From: Spinellus fusiger | Taxonomy: Eukaryota > Mucoromycota > Mucoromycetes > Mucorales > Phycomycetaceae | Length of the DNA stretch: 64,000 nt | NCBI GenBank assembly: GCA_025094145.1 | Contig: JALLLS010000037.1 | Coordinates: 124,001 to 188,000, forward strand | Direction of reading: 5' to 3' | Shown here: positions 1-11,230 of the stretch, piece by piece | Layout: every line of letters starts with the position of its first letter | Position numbering within the stretch: the stretch's first letter is position 1 | Position numbers and translations under genes: made by a program | Notes under the pieces: model-generated | What the model saw: the letters and a program-made list of their open reading frames with translations, nothing else | Databases searched by the model: none | What the model was told of the DNA's origin: nothing

Positions 1-253
1 GAGGGAATGCACTTGGGGAGTAGCTATAGTCATACTATAGTATTAGCTATACTATTATAATAAACAATTTTATTCATAAATAATATATTTTACTGATAAT
101 ACAATTTGATATTGAGGTATCCACAAAAGGAAATATTATTTTTGATATCCGCAAACCTTTTGTTTTAAATGAAGTTTCATAAAAGGCAAGAAAATTTCAG
201 TTTTAAAGGGCGAAGATATCATCGCTTAAAGGCCAGAAAAATCTTCTGGTGTG
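1..253. repeat. Left copy of the inverted ~1.25 kb repeat unit (partial)
   Basis: This stretch matches 62815-63066 in the same orientation, including the GAGGGAATGCAC start, the TATCCACAAAAGGAAAT block and the terminal GGCCAGAAAAATCT..GGTGTG. The unit appears to end at 253 next to a TA (254-255). Its outer part lies beyond the window start. The same sequence reappears inverted from 2739, so the two copies face each other across about 2.5 kb. No coding capacity is visible here. Confidence 0.85.
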
Positions 254-849
254 TAGATATAGTATTCCTTTAAAACTCAGAAGTGAATATGAGAGACAGT
301 TTATCTCTTACAAGTTTGAAAAATTCTTAGAAAAGAAGGATAATTTACACAGATGTGCCTCTACAATGTATCCACAGTCTGGATAAGCCAAAACTACTGT
401 AAGGCTATTCAAATAAAAGTTATGAATATTAAAGACCCAGGCTCTTCACGCTCAGAAGTCATTGCTTTTGTAGATTGAATAATACAACTAGGAAAGTATA
501 AAAGTATTTGGAATATTTTATTCTATAGGCTCTTGAGAAATGCACCTTTTTTTTTTACCAAGCACTCCTTTTTGTTCCAAGTATTTTGAATAATATGATT
601 CAATGTCCATAATGTCACTTGGGGTCATCATGAATCAATTTTTTTTCACTTTATTCTTTATTCTTTATTAGTATATTTCCTCATATATTTTCCCCTTTAA
701 ATTGTTGTTTTTATATAAATATAAATATATATTCTTTTGAATTCTTCAAAATAGAGTGGATTCAAGAAAACATATAAACTGTCTATTATTAATATGGACA
801 TTTGGACAGCTCCGTTTTCTCTTCAATGAAATAAAGAATAATTTTTATT

Positions 850-2209
850 TTATACTTTCATAGATAATTCTACTTGATTATCATGGTTCAACAATAAATA
901 GCATTTTTGACAATAAGTATCATTCACCACTTCTAAAGGATGTGTTCGGCTTGGAACCACCAGTGGTTTATAAGTCTGTGAGTGGGTATTGAAACAACTC
1001 TCCATAGGAATTGAATCAGTACAGACCCCCACTCCAGCCTCCATAGTACCTGGATCTTGTTCTTCCACCTCATCTTTTTTCTTTTCTATTTTGAACTGTT
1101 TGATCAATAGAAACCCGGTGATGGTCCCTGTCTCCATCATATGTTAATTCCAACCTCTTGATTAGTCTTACTACCACTCTGATCACTTACAGTCAATGGC
1201 ATACATGTTAGAAGTTAGTCCATGAAGAACATCCAAAGAAATAAGAAGAGTGGTGATAATATTACTTGCAAAAACACCAATGCTATAATATTTTTAAAAT
1301 AAATAAATGGCAGGTTACAATGCATCTCATTGCTATGTTCCATTTTCCATGACTATGTTTCTCTGGAAATTCATTGAAATAATAAACACACACTTACAAG
1401 AAGATGATGCCGTTGGATAATAATATCTTCAAGGAAAAAGATCCAAATAGCCGATAATGGCGATAAATAGTCAATAAAAAGGCAAGGGATAAAAATGAAT
1501 TGCTAACAAGATCTAATCCAAGCTTAGCATAGGCCTGCCAGTGGACTTTTTTTTTAAGAAAAATAATATGGTAAACAAGAGCTTAATGAAATGCCATCTT
1601 GAACATGCATTCAACATAAACACTGACTTACGTCCTTCAATCTATAGTGTAAGTAGGCTCGATCGATAATAAAAATAACTTACTGAACAATTGCCAGCAA
1701 TGTCCATGATGGATACTGTTTTGCCAACAGTACTATAAATGCAAATAAGGGCAATATAACCCATGTTAATAAACAGTCCAATGACAATCACCCAAAGTGC
1801 CTTGTTGTAGCATATGTAGGCCTTATAGAGAAGAATTGTATGGACACAACATCCACTCAGATCAATGGCAATAATAGCCACCCAAAATCTCTATACAGAA
1901 GGGTGAGTTCTATTCTTGTTTCTATTTTGATAGTGCATAATTTACCACACCGCAGCCAATGGATAATAATGGACTGATTAATGTCGCAATAATAGAACTG
2001 TAAGAAAATAGCACGGCAGAGAAAACAGCCCAGTGCATAATTTTCCGAGTACGATACACCATCATTCCAGAGACAATGATTTGCCAAGTGGTGCAAGTAA
2101 AGCAAATACCCATGAACAGCATTGTAAAGATAGTTTCTTTCCAGAACCGTGACAATACTTCACTTTCGATAGGTAATCTTTCTGTAGAGGGATCTCCTAA
2201 TGAATTCAT
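850..2209 (-). CDS. Seven-transmembrane (receptor-like) membrane protein, six exons
   Basis: Exons on the minus strand: 2209-1946, 1890-1684, 1641-1632 (a 10-nt microexon), 1545-1398, 1282-1191 and 1127-850. All introns are GT-AG, and the joined frame is 999 nt, coding for 332 aa with no internal stop. Seven hydrophobic stretches are visible: about residues 28-50, 58-80, 90-112, 120-143, 165-185, 197-222 and 236-255. A cytosolic-looking basic/polar tail follows, with a late CxxC. The ATG at 2209 was chosen because the upstream in-frame ATG at 2278 would add only an odd hydrophobic leader. I do not recognise a named family. The layout resembles fungal 7TM receptor-like proteins, so a signalling role is inference. 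The gene sits between two inverted repeat units and looks intact, unlike the transposases beside it. The weakest splice call is the A-rich acceptor before 1545. Confidence 0.7.
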
Positions 2210-3447
2210 TTTTTGAAGAATAATAAGAAAGAAAACTAAAGTAAGTGTATGATAAAACACAAAGCAAGAAGAAAGCAAGAAGAATAAAAAGAGTAGTAAA
2301 TCAACAAGATTTTATGGCATTTCCTGCCTCACCCCTCTCTTTACTTCTTTTTCTTTTGATCTCTCTCTTCTTTTTCTTTTTTTGGTTTAATAGCTTCATA
2401 GTTAAACATTGCGTAACTGAGTACAAGGATAAAAAGTCCAAGTTCTTAGTACCAAGAAAGCAAAGATCTATCACTTGTTATATTCTGTCAAGAGAGTATA
2501 GGATACCCATGCCTCATTCTTTCAATAACAGATAAAAAGCAGTTTGAATGGTGCTCAGTGGGCAGTATGGCTCTGTGGATAATGTTGTTGATCTACCTCA
2601 GTACATCTCTTATTCATATTATTTAGTCGTTATTTTTCTTTTATTAATATGATTTTTTATAATTCACTTTCTATCCCACTTTCTCGGGTCTTTTGTTCGC
2701 TACATTTGGAATCTTTATCTTCATTTCTAGACTCCCTAGACTCCCAAAGATTTTCTGGCCTTTAAGCGGTGATGTCTCCTTCCTTTTGAGATCGGAAATA
2801 TATTACCTTTTATAGAGATGTGTTTAAAATCAAAGAATAGTGGGTATCTAAATAATTATTTCTTTTTGTGGATAGCTAAATATCAAATTGTATTATCAGT
2901 AAAATATATTGTCTATGAATAAAATTGTTAATGGATAAAATTGTTTATTATAGAAATATAGCTTCTGCCTAAGTGCATTCCCTCATAACAATAGAATCCA
3001 CACCCTAAAATCCTTGTGATTTATCCTTGGTAGATAGATAACTATGATCAAGAGTATAACATAGACACTATTGACCCTTTAGAAGACCATCTGAGACTGA
3101 CTTGAGAAGAGTCTTTATTTGTCTAATAACAATACAACGAGTGTCTTGTGGGTTGTAATGAGCTCAAGCCCAGATAAAAACACTGCTTACCTTTTTACTT
3201 CGAGAATAGTCCTTGGTGGTGTCTATCACTTCTTTCTATTGTTTCTCTTTGTTAATAATAGCACACCACCTTGATCAGTTATGTTCATCTTGACAAGTAC
3301 TTAGGTATCAATTTGTATGGACAGTATGGGAAATATCAAAAAGAGAGGATTATCAACACAAATAATGTTTCATAAATCATTCTGGTAATTTACTACACTA
3401 TAGACTCCACTCGTAAAATTCACACGTTGAAATTCACACGTCAAATA

Positions 3448-5158
3448 CAGTATTTTTACTTGGTTTTCGGACCTTTTCAAAAAAAATTCAGATGTTCTCT
3501 TTTCTTTTTTGAACGATTTCCATTCTAATTTCAGACGTTTACGAAAGGAAATTCAGACTTTATTTTAATTTAATCTCATTAGAAAGACATCTATCCCAAT
3601 AGGTTTCAGCATGTCTTACCCATCCTTTACAATCTTCTAAAGTAATCTGGTTAAAAGCTTCTGTAATTCGTGGAGTAAGTGTGTCTGATTTATCTAGAGG
3701 ATTTCTTCTGATAAGCTTTTTGATTTTTGACCAGCATTCTTCGATGGGGTTCAAAAAAGGTGAGTAAGGTGGCATAAAAAGAGGTCTGTAACCTCTATTG
3801 TTAATGGCATCGATAACGTAGCGAGAATGATGGACTCTACAGTTATCTAAAACTATAAATATGCCCTTTTTTTATGCTTATCCAAAACATCCATTACAGA
3901 TTCCATAAATTTTACAATGTGGTAAGCTGTAGTGCCTTTTGGAAGTTGTTTTGGCTTTTCTTTTCTTGCTTGTGTGTTGCTGGGGAAATTCCTTTTCAAT
4001 TTTTTCCGTGTCTGTTTTTTTCAAAGGCTCAACTTTTGAAAAGTTTATAACACCAAATGAAGCAATACAGCCAACAATGCTTATATTAATGCCCTTTTGG
4101 GTATGAACTTTCACAATTGCTGGATCACCTTTCTTTGACCACGCACGACCTCTAATCATTTGAGTATGGAATCCGGCTTCATCGACGAATACACAATTAT
4201 TTTGATAATCAACGCCAGCTGCTTTCCATTGAGTAATGATATCAAAACAAAGTTTGATAGTCCTAGGTGCATCTCGTTCAGCTGTATATTTCGATGCTTG
4301 CTTTAAGGATAAAGCACATTTTTCAACGATATGCTTATAAAGCCCACTGACAGAGACTTCCAGTCCAGGAAACGCCTCACACTTTAATCTTGCTTCTTCA
4401 AGGACAATCGACGGATTTTTATCGAAGAGTTCGACTAGAAATGCCGAGTGTTGAGGGAATAGTTTCTTTGGTTTATTGTTCGTTTTTCTTGGATTGTTTC
4501 CAGGCAGAATAGTGCCGTTACTAACATTGAATTCATTTATTAATTCATACGCAGTGCTTCGAGGAATACCGCACAGCATAGCGGCTTTTGGGACTGACAT
4601 GCCCTCTTCTTGCTTTACACGGATAAACCGTTCTATCTGATCTTGGGTATATTTCTTATATCTGTTTGACTGATATAATGATACAGCTCCCATGTCTTCA
4701 ACAATGTTATCCATAGCTTCTGCCATCTGTGTTGTTTGATTTTGCAACATCACATCGAAATTTACGATCATCTCAATATTGCCGTACTCAGTTGCTGTAG
4801 TCTCTAATTCCATCTCTTCATCAGTATCTTCTGTCAAGTATGCATCTTCTAATGGTTGGTATTTAATATAGTCCATCTTTTTATTTAGTTCAGTTTTTTT
4901 TTAAAAAAAAATTATAAATATGAAGTTCAAGGAGATAATGAAATAGGTTGATGAAATTTACTGCTTCTCTGAAATAAGAGTTTGTCTAAATTAAGTAAGG
5001 AAAAAGTCTGAAGATAAAAGAAACTCGTCCAATAAAAAATTGGAATTGTCTGAATTTCCTTTCGTAAACGTCTGAAATTAAAATGAAAATCGTCCAAAAA
5101 AGAAAAGAGAATGTCTGAATTTTTTTTGAAAAGGTCCGAAAACCAAGTAAAAATACTG
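3448..5158. mobile_element. Tc1/mariner-IS630 type DNA transposon with long terminal inverted repeats
   Basis: Terminal inverted repeats of about 113 bp start with CAGTATTTTTACTTGG at 3448 and end with its complement at 5158, flanked by TA at 3446-3447 and 5159-5160. The paralogous repeat at about 63755-63800 shows the uninterrupted site with a single TA, which confirms both insertion and TA target duplication. The element is 1711 bp and carries one minus-strand transposase, whose stop codon lies at the inner edge of the left repeat. Confidence 0.93.
3560..4876 (-). pseudogene. IS630/Tc1-type DDE transposase, broken by two frameshifts
   Basis: The N-terminal reading frame (start 4876) has an acidic leader, then a helix-turn-helix region around residues 80-115 that resembles DNA-binding domains of this family. 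The first catalytic aspartate lies in the motif VFVDEAGFH. Near 3985 the conserved frame shifts. It shifts again at the A7 run around 3867-3873, just before the second aspartate motif (IVLDNCRVHH). The third catalytic residue is in PYSPFLNPIEECW in the last frame. All three DDE motifs are therefore present but in three different frames, so the protein should not be made whole. The two changes could be assembly errors in homopolymers, but two independent ones favour true decay. Confidence 0.88.
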
Positions 5159-5654
5159 TAACTCACACTCTATTTGCCTTGGACTTAAGACAGTATTAGA
5201 AACAATACCCTGTTATCATTAAGTACTATCGTTGAGAACAGTTAAAATGAGTTAATTGAGGTGATTATGAATATTGAGTCAATGAATGGCTATACTATTA
5301 TTAATATAGTTGCATTTGGTTCTCTTTTCTGAACAATAATCACTAGAGTTAACTCTATAAGTTCTGTAATACATCTTTCTTAAGCAGTGTTATGCTGCAA
5401 ATAGTGTGGGCTTAAGGATAACACATTATGTTAAGAGAAGAATATCAGTGACTGAGTTGTAATTTTGGGGGATTCTTGTTCTATTTCTTGTCTTTACAGC
5501 CAATTCTATACTTTATAATTACAAAGTCAGTAGCTATTGCTAAAACAGGCAGGTAGAGTTTGAAATAGATTATATACACACCAAAAAGGTGTTCTTAAAC
5601 ATATTAGCCAGTCATAAGAATATTGCAGTTTTATTCTCAGAATATTTCTTTATA

Positions 5655-6974
5655 CAGTCACACAACTAGAAAGTATACGATTTTCATTTTTTGAAATCCT
5701 GAAAAAAACATGCTTTACGGATATAAATGTTACGACCTCAAAACACATACTAATGACTTCAAATTCAACACAAAGTTAGTTTAACATATTGTTTATATTA
5801 ATGTATATAAAAAAGTTTTTATTTAATATTTTTTTGGGCCACCTTTGGCAGCGATCCATCATTGAGCCAACTAGACGTTCGGCAAGATCAACGTGGATAT
5901 TTCCCTAAGTTTCTTCTAAAGCTATCTTGAGCTCATCAATATTATTAATACTGACTCTCTTTTTATCAATGAACTTATCAAGACAGCTCCAGAGATTTTC
6001 AATGGGCTTGAGATCAGGACTTTGTGCAGACCAGTAATTAAAACGCTTAATTACATGTGTGTTTTTATACCATGTTGTATAGCCACCTGTATGGCAGCTA
6101 GCTCCATCTTCTTGGAATATGAAGTCCTTATCCTCCTCATTCAATTCAATGAACCATGGCAGAAATTTTTCTGCCAAAATGTTGACATATACGTCCTGAT
6201 TCAGAGTGCCATCAATAAAGACCAAAGGCCCAAATCTGCCAGCCCAGAAACAGCTCCAGATCATTATGCTACCTTTCGTCCATTTGGTTGTAGGTATGAT
6301 ATGAGCAGCCTTATCTCTCTCTTCGATCTTTTGAATAACTCTGGCTCCTCCCTGGTAACCCTCTACTTCAAACCGTGACTCATCAGACCATACAACTCGT
6401 CTCCAGTCTTCAAGGGTCCAATTGACCTGTTCCTTCGCCCAATGAAGTCTTTTCTTCCTATTTTCTTCAGACAATCTTGGCTTGTGTGATTTAAAATAAG
6501 AATCATACTCATTCTGGTGTATGTATTTTATGAATATTGCTCTACAGATGATTATCTCATATGCCTTAAGTTCCAGATTTATATAGTTATAGGAGGCAAA
6601 TGGGTTGCCTCTTAGAATGGCCTCAAATCGTCTGAGATCTCTTTCCTTAAGTTTTTCTAGTGTACCAGAACTAGGCCTTGGTAGAGGTGTACCATTAGTC
6701 TTGATTCTACTAATGATCTTCTGGACAGCAGACTTGCTAATGCCAAGGACCTTTGAAATGCTACCCATGGAGTATTTTTCTTTTTTAAGCCATTAAACAC
6801 CCCAGTACTCTCTTTCTTCAAGCTTATCATAAACTCTATAGTTTTTAGTTGAGGATTCTGCGTTTGACATTTGAGATTGCTTAATGAAATGTGATTCAGT
6901 GGTAAAAAGAAGAAGAATCATGTTTAAAAATGTATAGATTATGGGGTCGTATACTTTCTAATTCTGTGTGGCTG
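5655..6974. mobile_element. Tc1-like DNA transposon (1.3 kb)
   Basis: The ends are CAGTCACACAACTAGAAAG at 5655 and a matching inverted copy ending in CTG at 6974. TA duplications lie at 5653-5654 and 6975-6976. Length (1320 bp), TA target and an internal transposase are typical of Tc1-like elements. The uninterrupted target is visible in the paralogous unit at about 61808-61825, where ctttata-tattcc runs through. It is a second, independent insertion in the same host repeat. Confidence 0.9.
5776..6870 (-). pseudogene. Tc1-like transposase with two in-frame stops
   Basis: The start at 6870 (MSNAESST) is followed in the same frame by a TAA at 6795-6793. The frame then continues through a helix-turn-helix segment (SISKVLGISKSAVQKII), a catalytic Asp motif (VVWSDESRF), the second Asp in FIFQEDGASCHTG and the Glu motif QSPDLKPIENLW. 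A TAG at about 5907-5905 interrupts the C-terminus, which otherwise continues to a Tc1-like end (RCQRWPKK). No frameshift is seen, only two point stops, so the copy looks young but inactive. An open frame of 287 aa from 6768 could make a protein lacking its N-terminus. Confidence 0.88.
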
Positions 6975-7001
6975 TATATCCCAAAAATCTTTGGGTGTGT
7001 A

Positions 7002-7459
7002 CAATGCTAAATATTAATTATAACTCTAAATCATCTATATAAATACATTTATCTAATTATCTATCAATCAGAGTATGACATTTATCAGAAGACAGGCCAA
7101 TGGACTATTGATTGAGTTTATTGAATGATCTATAGACAATGAATAAAGTTTTTCTTGGAGTCATGTATTTCTGCATTTAATTCGCTTGCCTTAAAAATCC
7201 TATGAATATGGGTCTGCTGTGGATGACTTTTGGAATACAGTCAGCCATTCCCACTGACAGCCTCTTTCTATCTTTATGAATTTCAAAATATTAAAGTTCA
7301 AGTCCCGTAGTTTCACATTTACAAAGGCACAATAATAGTCCTGTGCTATTGCTTCTCTATTTCTTCTTTTCCTTTCTTACTAGCATGATAAGAGCACTTC
7401 TTCCCACAAACAGCGCTAAACTATACTCTCTTCCTGTTTTATTATCGAGAAAATCAACA
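7002..7459. other. Intergenic, 5' region of the SSADH gene
   Basis: This AT-rich stretch holds no convincing gene, only short ORFs without family features. It presumably contains the promoter of the gene starting at 7460; I cannot point to specific elements. Confidence 0.5.
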
Positions 7460-9324
7460 ATGTCCACACAAGCAGTAATCTCAAAGGTATTTCTTTAATA
7501 GAATGTTATTGACTGTTATAACATAACCCTAATTCAACACGTCCATCTTTTATAGTTATCTGATCCAGAACTGTTTCGTCAAAAGGCATTCATTAACAAT
7601 GAGTGGGTGGGCTCTGATGATACATTTGATGTCTATGGTAGTGTACTTGCATTAGTATTGTTGTTTGTACAGGGAGAACAATCTCTCCTCTTCTCATTTA
7701 TATGTACTTACTGGTATTGCCTTTAGATCCTGCAACAAACCAAGTAATTGGCAGTGTACCAGACTTGGGAGTTACAGAAACAAAAGAAGCAATTATCCAT
7801 GCATCTAATGCCTTCAAGACCTGGTCGCGCACAACAGCAAAAGTGCGTCATGATTTGCTCAAGAAATGGTCTGATGCTATTATGACACACCAACAAGACC
7901 TTGCTACTATTTTGACATGGGAAAATGGCAAAGTAGAGAAAGAAGCTCAGGGTGAGATTGCTTATGGTGCGTCTTATTTTGAATGGTTCGCAGAAGAATC
8001 TGTGCGTTCATATGGTCATGTCATTCCTTCCTTTTCCCCTGATCAAAGATCCATTACTATCAAGCAACCTGTGGGTGTGGTTGGTATTATTACACCATGG
8101 AGTAAGTTAATGATAGAATAAAATGTATTTGGGAGAGAGAGAAACTCATCAACAAATGATAGACTTTCCTACAGCTATGATTGCTCGTAAAGTGTCTGCT
8201 GCGCTTGCTGCTGGATGCAGTGTGGTGATCAAACCTGCTGCAGAAACTCCTTATTCTGCACTGGCACTATGTGAATTAGCAAAGCGTGTAGGCATTCCTG
8301 CTGGTGTGGTGAATGTAGTCACTACTGAGAAGCAGGTGGCTAGTATTGGCAAGGAATTGTGCACACATCCTACCGTGCACAAAATCTCATTCACTGGATC
8401 TGTAAGTTAAATAAGATATTTCTATGAACAAGGTTGCTTTTAGAAGATTTAGGTAGCTAATATGTAATGATTAGACACAAGTGGGTAAGTTGTTAATGGA
8501 ACAGTCATCCTCGACAATGAAGAAACTGTCAATGGAACTTGGTGGAAATGCAGCCTTTATTGTGTTTGATGATGCAGACATTGATGCAGCTGTGAATGGT
8601 AAGAAATATATTCTATGTTTCGTGGGACATTTGCTCCTACTTATATTTATCTGTTATAGGTCTAATCATGGGAAAATTCAGAGGCACAGGACAAACATGT
8701 GTCTCTCCTAATCGTATTTATGTTCAGAAGAGCATTTACAACAAGTTTGCTTGCCAATTAGCAGATAAATTAAATGATTTTAAAACCGGCAATGGATTCG
8801 ACAAGAGCAGCACACATGGCCCACTGATCAATGAGAAGGCAGTAGAGAAAGTGAAGGCCCATGTATCTGATGCCCTGGAGAAGGGAGCTACTGCCCTTGT
8901 AGGTGGCAAACATCTTGGTGGCAACTTCTTTGAACCTACCATCCTTACTGGCATGACAGCCGACATGAGAATTGCCAAAGAGGAGATATTTGGACCTGTT
9001 GCTGCCTTGTTTGAGTTTTCAACAGAAGAAGAAGTTATTGAGTTGGCAAATAATACACCTTTTGGACTGGCAGCCTACTTTTATTCTCGTGACATTGGAA
9101 GAGTATGGAGGGTGTCAGAGGCATTGGAGACTGGTATGGTGGGTGCGAACTCTGGCGTTGTTTCTAGCTGCACCACACCCTTTGGTGGTGTCAAAGAGAG
9201 TGGAATGGGTAGAGAAGGTAAATATTACTTATGGTTTTGATGTGTCTGACTATTATTCTTAGGTTCATCGTATGGTCTAGATGATTACACTGTCCTAAAA
9301 TACATTAACATGGGTGGTGTATAA
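7460..9324 (+). CDS. UGA2: Succinate-semialdehyde dehydrogenase (NAD(P)+), seven exons
   Basis: Exons: 7460-7486, 7556-7637, 7727-8101, 8163-8401, 8475-8598, 8660-9217 and 9263-9324. The joined frame is 1467 nt (488 aa), the usual length for this aldehyde dehydrogenase family. Diagnostic segments in order are [35 protein letters not shown], the general-base Glu in ELGGN (about residue 262), the catalytic Cys in GQTCVSPNR (about residue 296), EEIFGPV and [14 protein letters not shown]. It oxidises succinate semialdehyde to succinate, the last step of the GABA shunt; family knowledge favours cytosolic or mitochondrial action, but no clear targeting peptide is seen. All introns are short GT-AG. 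Related aldehyde dehydrogenases cannot be fully excluded. Confidence 0.93.
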
Positions 9325-9600
9325 AGGCTCTTCTTTTGTAATCATACAGACACTAAATAAAGATATTCATTTTGCTAATATGCATTAATTAAATAGCATA
9401 ATAAACAATAAGAATTTACTAAAGAATAGAGTCTCTATTATCTATTTAATATATGAGATAAAATTACATAATTATGACATCAAAACAGGCCATGAATCAT
9501 TCACACTGCTCTTCAACACAGCCAAAGATCTTTTCTGATATTTAAACCTCCCTTTTGTTAATCTTTTTTAAAAGAAAAAAGAAAAAAGAATCGCCTTTTA

Positions 9601-9795
9601 CACACCAGAAGATTTCTCTGGCTTTTAATAAGTAACACCGCCTTCCCTTTAAGTCATGAAGATCACCTTTTATGTGACGCTATTTAAAAATCAAAGAATA
9701 GAGGGTATCTGAATTATTATTTCCTTTTATGGATACCTCACTATCAAATTGTATTATCAATAGAATATAATGTTGATGAATAAAATTGTCTATTA
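9601..9795. repeat. Fragment of the inverted repeat unit
   Basis: Starts with CACACCAGAAGATTT next to TA (9599-9600) and follows the unit through the GGATACCTCACTATCAAATTG block, as at 63069-63260. It is broken by the solo LTR that begins at about 9796; the unit-like AT-rich sequence seems to resume after 10072. Confidence 0.75.
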
Positions 9796-10072
9796 TGTCG
9801 GATAATCACTTTCTATAGATAGAACTATCGATCATCCCAGTCAATGGAAATACAAACTGCCTAAACGGGACCACATAGTAGAAGATGAGTTAGTTAGCAA
9901 GGCGTATATCTAGGGGATGATACTTTAACAAGAAGAGGCTTTCCATAGCTTTTATTAGTAGATATTAGTAATTAGAAAAGTAGAAAAGAAGTGTGAAAGA
10001 CCCATCAATAAAGAGCAGACTTTGTTTACTCTTTGAACTGACCGGATTTCCTTTGGTTAAAGCCAGACGACA
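9796..10072 (+). repeat. Probable solo LTR of a retrotransposon
   Basis: The segment begins TGTCGG and ends CGACA, is about 277 bp, contains an AATAAAG poly(A)-like signal near its 3' part, and is flanked by ATTA(T) on both sides. A diverged relative ending in the same GACGACA is at 56106-56354. No internal gag/pol sequence is visible near either copy. Boundaries rest on terminal dinucleotides and the flanking repeat only. Confidence 0.6.
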
Positions 10073-10129
10073 ATTATAATAATATATATAATAAAGTAAT
10101 CAGAAAAATATAATAGGATTCTCTTAATT

Positions 10130-11230
10130 TCCGGACTATTTCTATACTAAAGAATAACATACACTATTCTTTTCTCTGTTCATAACACCTCATTTCTTAT
10201 AATTTCTAACTCATCCAATAATATCAATGTTTTTTTTTCTTTTTTCAAAACACCCGAGATGTATAATAATTATACCAGCAATAACACTTGTTCAGCTATC
10301 ATCCACCAAGTGCTAAACCTGAAATCTACTCAACTCGAGACATCTAGTGTGTTCAACCTGCCTATTTCCACTGTAGGGTACATCTTAAAGCATTTCAAAG
10401 AGACAGACTCAATGGCTTTTTTTATACCCAAAATAAGTAGAAAGAGAAAGTTGGACAACATGACCCTCAAATGGTTGAGAAGAATAGTTGTAGGCAATCC
10501 TCAATAGACCAAAGAAGCTTTAGGGCAGACATGATCATCAAGGTCTTAGACAAGACTTTGAAGAAGTAGCTTAATGAAATAGGCTTTTATTTGTGAAGTC
10601 TAGTGGTCAAGCCTATTTTCACCAAGAAGAACATGGAGCCAAGACTCATGAACAGTAGCATGAGGTTATCTGATCGGATGAGTCCTTGGTTGAGCTCATA
10701 AGTCATGGTAGGATCATCAAAATCATCAAGCAACATGGTACAGCTTTTGATCCTGAGAGTGTCCTGGAGACAAGGAAGTCTGTAGGTGTTGAGAGACTGG
10801 TCGTAGTAGAAAGTAGGATAAAATTTTACAGGTACATCAATGTCTTGGGAGAAGTCTACTGCCATGAACTTGAGTCTCTCTCCTAAATTCTAGTGTTAGT
10901 TACCATCTACAGGAGGTCAATGATGGACCTCTTACGATCAAAACAACTAAAGAATAAAAGGCAGCTAATGGTATAGTGATTACTTTTTAATGGCCCTCAT
11001 AAAGTCCTGATTTCAATCTAATTGATTGTCTGTGGGCTTAATGGAATATCATTAGGGAAGAAAAGAAGGGTATATTCCATTAAACAGAAGTTAGAGGTGG
11101 CCCTAATGCTGAAATGGGGCAAAACATCGAAAGTGACAGACAGCTTCATTGCCAGTATGGGGCGAAGACACCAGGCAGTCATAGATGCCAAAGACTAGTG
11201 GTGGTTACTAATCAACCTTATAATAAAGCC
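10130..11230 (+). pseudogene. Decayed Tc1-type transposase (family shared with 59150-60285)
   Basis: Read forward, 10259-10507 encodes a helix-turn-helix-like stretch (KSTQLETSSVFNLPISTVGYILKHF) homologous to the minus-strand frame at 60210-59983. Further on, frames with many stops retain a SDES motif near 10676-10687. A terminal sequence near 10130-10152 (aatttccggactatttctata) matches the inverted end near 60258-60286. The coding frame is shattered, so this is an old dead copy. Confidence 0.65.

Larger units (their letters stand above)
2739..6999. repeat. Right copy of the inverted repeat unit, interrupted by two Tc1-type elements
   Basis: The ends read about ctcccaaagattttctgg (from 2739) and ccaaaaatctttgggtgtg followed by TA at 7000-7001. 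Removing the insertions 3448-5158 and 5655-6974 with their TA duplications leaves about 1.23 kb. This aligns throughout with the reverse complement of 61796-63066, which is 1271 bp. A decayed version of the 90-aa open frame seen in the 62-63.7 kb copies can be traced across 3140-3400, with a stop. No transposase is recognisable in the unit itself, so it looks non-autonomous. Confidence 0.8.

Noticed and set aside
10587..10865. Minus-strand 92-codon ORF and its homologue at 59536-59736
   Set aside because: They are homologous only because both are antisense shadows of the same Tc1-type transposase relic.
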